Part shown: in pieces, positions 60,601-61,776 of the stretch
Position numbering within the stretch: position 1 is the stretch's first letter
Layout of the letters: every line of letters begins with the position of its first letter
Assembly: GCA_002794775.1 (NCBI GenBank)
Contig: NBAY01000136.1
Span: forward strand, 1-61,776
Length of the DNA stretch: 61,776 nucleotides
DNA from: Porodaedalea pini
Taxonomy: Eukaryota; Basidiomycota; Agaricomycetes; Hymenochaetales; Hymenochaetaceae
Reading direction: 5' to 3'
The notes under the pieces: model-generated
The model's database searches: none
Seen by the model: only the letters and a program-made list of their open reading frames with translations
Told to the model about the DNA's origin: nothing
Translations under genes and position numbers: made by a program

Positions 60601-61776
60601 AAAAGCTATGTAAATTTGAGTCATAAGTAAAAAAAATTTCCCCCTGTGTTGTTACTCTTTTTCTGTTGAATACAGACTGCTCCCAAAAAACATTTGAAGA
60701 TGTCCCAAGTACTAGTACTCCTAAAAATGATTATAAAGCTGCTTATCTCATAGTGAATATGCTAATTTCATGAATTTCTTATTCCTCATGAGTGTTAGGT
60801 GGGAGTTTGGGAGACGACCCAAACTGGGCAGGCCTTGGCTGACTGTTGTATGGGATGTATTATATTCGAGTGTACTCAGGCTAGGTCATCATGGAGGTAA
60901 GAGGATTAATAAAACTTATACTACTACAGGAGGGGGATGCAGTCTCACCTAGGTCATTGTGGAGGTAAGAGGAAAAGCAGAACAAGTATTCATGTGATTC
61001 CTGCTTTCCTTTAAAGCTCAGGACCTGTGAGACCATATTATCTAAGAACTGCATAGTTTATATCATGAGTGTCCATGTGTATCATGGGAGTCATGAATTG
61101 TAGGAACATGGGAAACAATTAGGAAAGATGGTTAAATATAATGAAAAGGAATGAATAGAATAAGAGAAATGGTAAAAGGGAAAATAAAATAAAGGGGAAA
61201 AGTTCAAGTCCTGACAATGAGATAATATTCCTCATCAAAACATCACAACTGAAATTTGCCTACTGAAGTTTTGCTTTTGCAGGATGTTTAACATTTAGGC
61301 TTTAAATGGTTGTATATAGCTTTGTTTTGAATGATTCAGCACATCTCTCTGCTCATTTGCAACTGGATACCTTACTTTTGGGTAGGTTCAGACTCCCAAT
61401 ATAGCCTACATTTCTCATACTTTTGTTTTTGGTTCAAAACTCTATTTAGTAAGGAATATCCTCAAATTTTCTTACTCCTTATGACATATGAGATTTTTGT
61501 GGGAATACTGCACTGAAACACTAGTAGTAGTAGTAGTAGGCTCTGATTATAGAAGAATGAAGGTGGTACGACCACAGAGGTTCATGCATGATGAGGCATG
61601 CAATTGTATTATAGATAGCACCCTAAGGAGTATTATAAAACAATTTTATTATTCTTGCATGTGGTTGTAATATTCTGGAAGCTGGCAATGTCATTATTTT
61701 ATTTCAGTGCTGAAGTATTATAATAAAATAACCATCCTCATTATTATAATATTATGAAGCATTCCCAGTCCTCCTT
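60601..61776. other. AT-rich terminal block, no supported gene
   Basis: There are no long frames. It contains a short direct repeat (TCATCATGGAGGTAAGAGGA at about 60887 and a near copy at about 60954) and a (TAG)6 microsatellite (61522-61539). It is probably old repeat sequence. Confidence 0.5.

Overview
The window reads as nuclear DNA of a filamentous basidiomycete (Agaricomycetes). Genes are split by many GT-AG introns of about 45-75 nt. Several families are typical of mushroom-forming fungi: DUF6533 and DUF6534 seven-helix membrane proteins, a TPR-CHAT protein, a MYND protein with a long helical N-terminus, a GT15 mannosyltransferase and a Zn2Cys6 regulator. I see no tRNA, rRNA or CRISPR. 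It is a gene-poor, accessory-looking stretch: eleven genes I can reconstruct, in a background of decayed genes and mobile-element debris.

Layout. 0.6-3.4 kb: a probable 8-bp-TSD (hAT-like) non-autonomous element that carries broken prolyl-tRNA synthetase sequence and a nested foldback repeat. 3.6-4.5 kb: remnants of a FAD monooxygenase and of a MYND-gene tail. 4.7-10.2 kb: a divergent MYND gene / kinesin pair. 11.8-20 kb: decayed repeat copies A-C, an intact DUF6533 gene and a broken MFS transporter. 21-25.7 kb: a TPR-CHAT gene with one frameshift, divergent from a lineage-type hypothetical gene. 26-28.9 kb: repeat D and a TA-flanked MITE. 29-34 kb: GT15 mannosyltransferase, a basic hypothetical protein and a pseudokinase. 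34-48 kb: a second intact DUF6533 gene, two DUF6533 fragments, a DUF6534 gene, an AT-rich block and a textbook hAT MITE. 49-52 kb: class I aldolase and a nonsense-mutated NmrA-like gene. 55.7-60 kb: a large Zn2Cys6 transcription factor. Both window ends are AT-rich and share the same foldback repeat family.

The genes do not form one pathway. Housekeeping-type functions (kinesin-7-like motor, aldolase, mannosyltransferase) are scattered among possible sensing or self-recognition proteins (DUF6533/6534, CHAT, pseudokinase, MYND). The strongest novelty candidates are the gene-carrying hAT-like element at 585-3435 and the hAT MITE at 46877-47470 with its subterminal TCCGGA palindrome array. Exon boundaries were worked out by hand from splice signals and reading-frame continuity; family names come from motif recognition, not from a database search.
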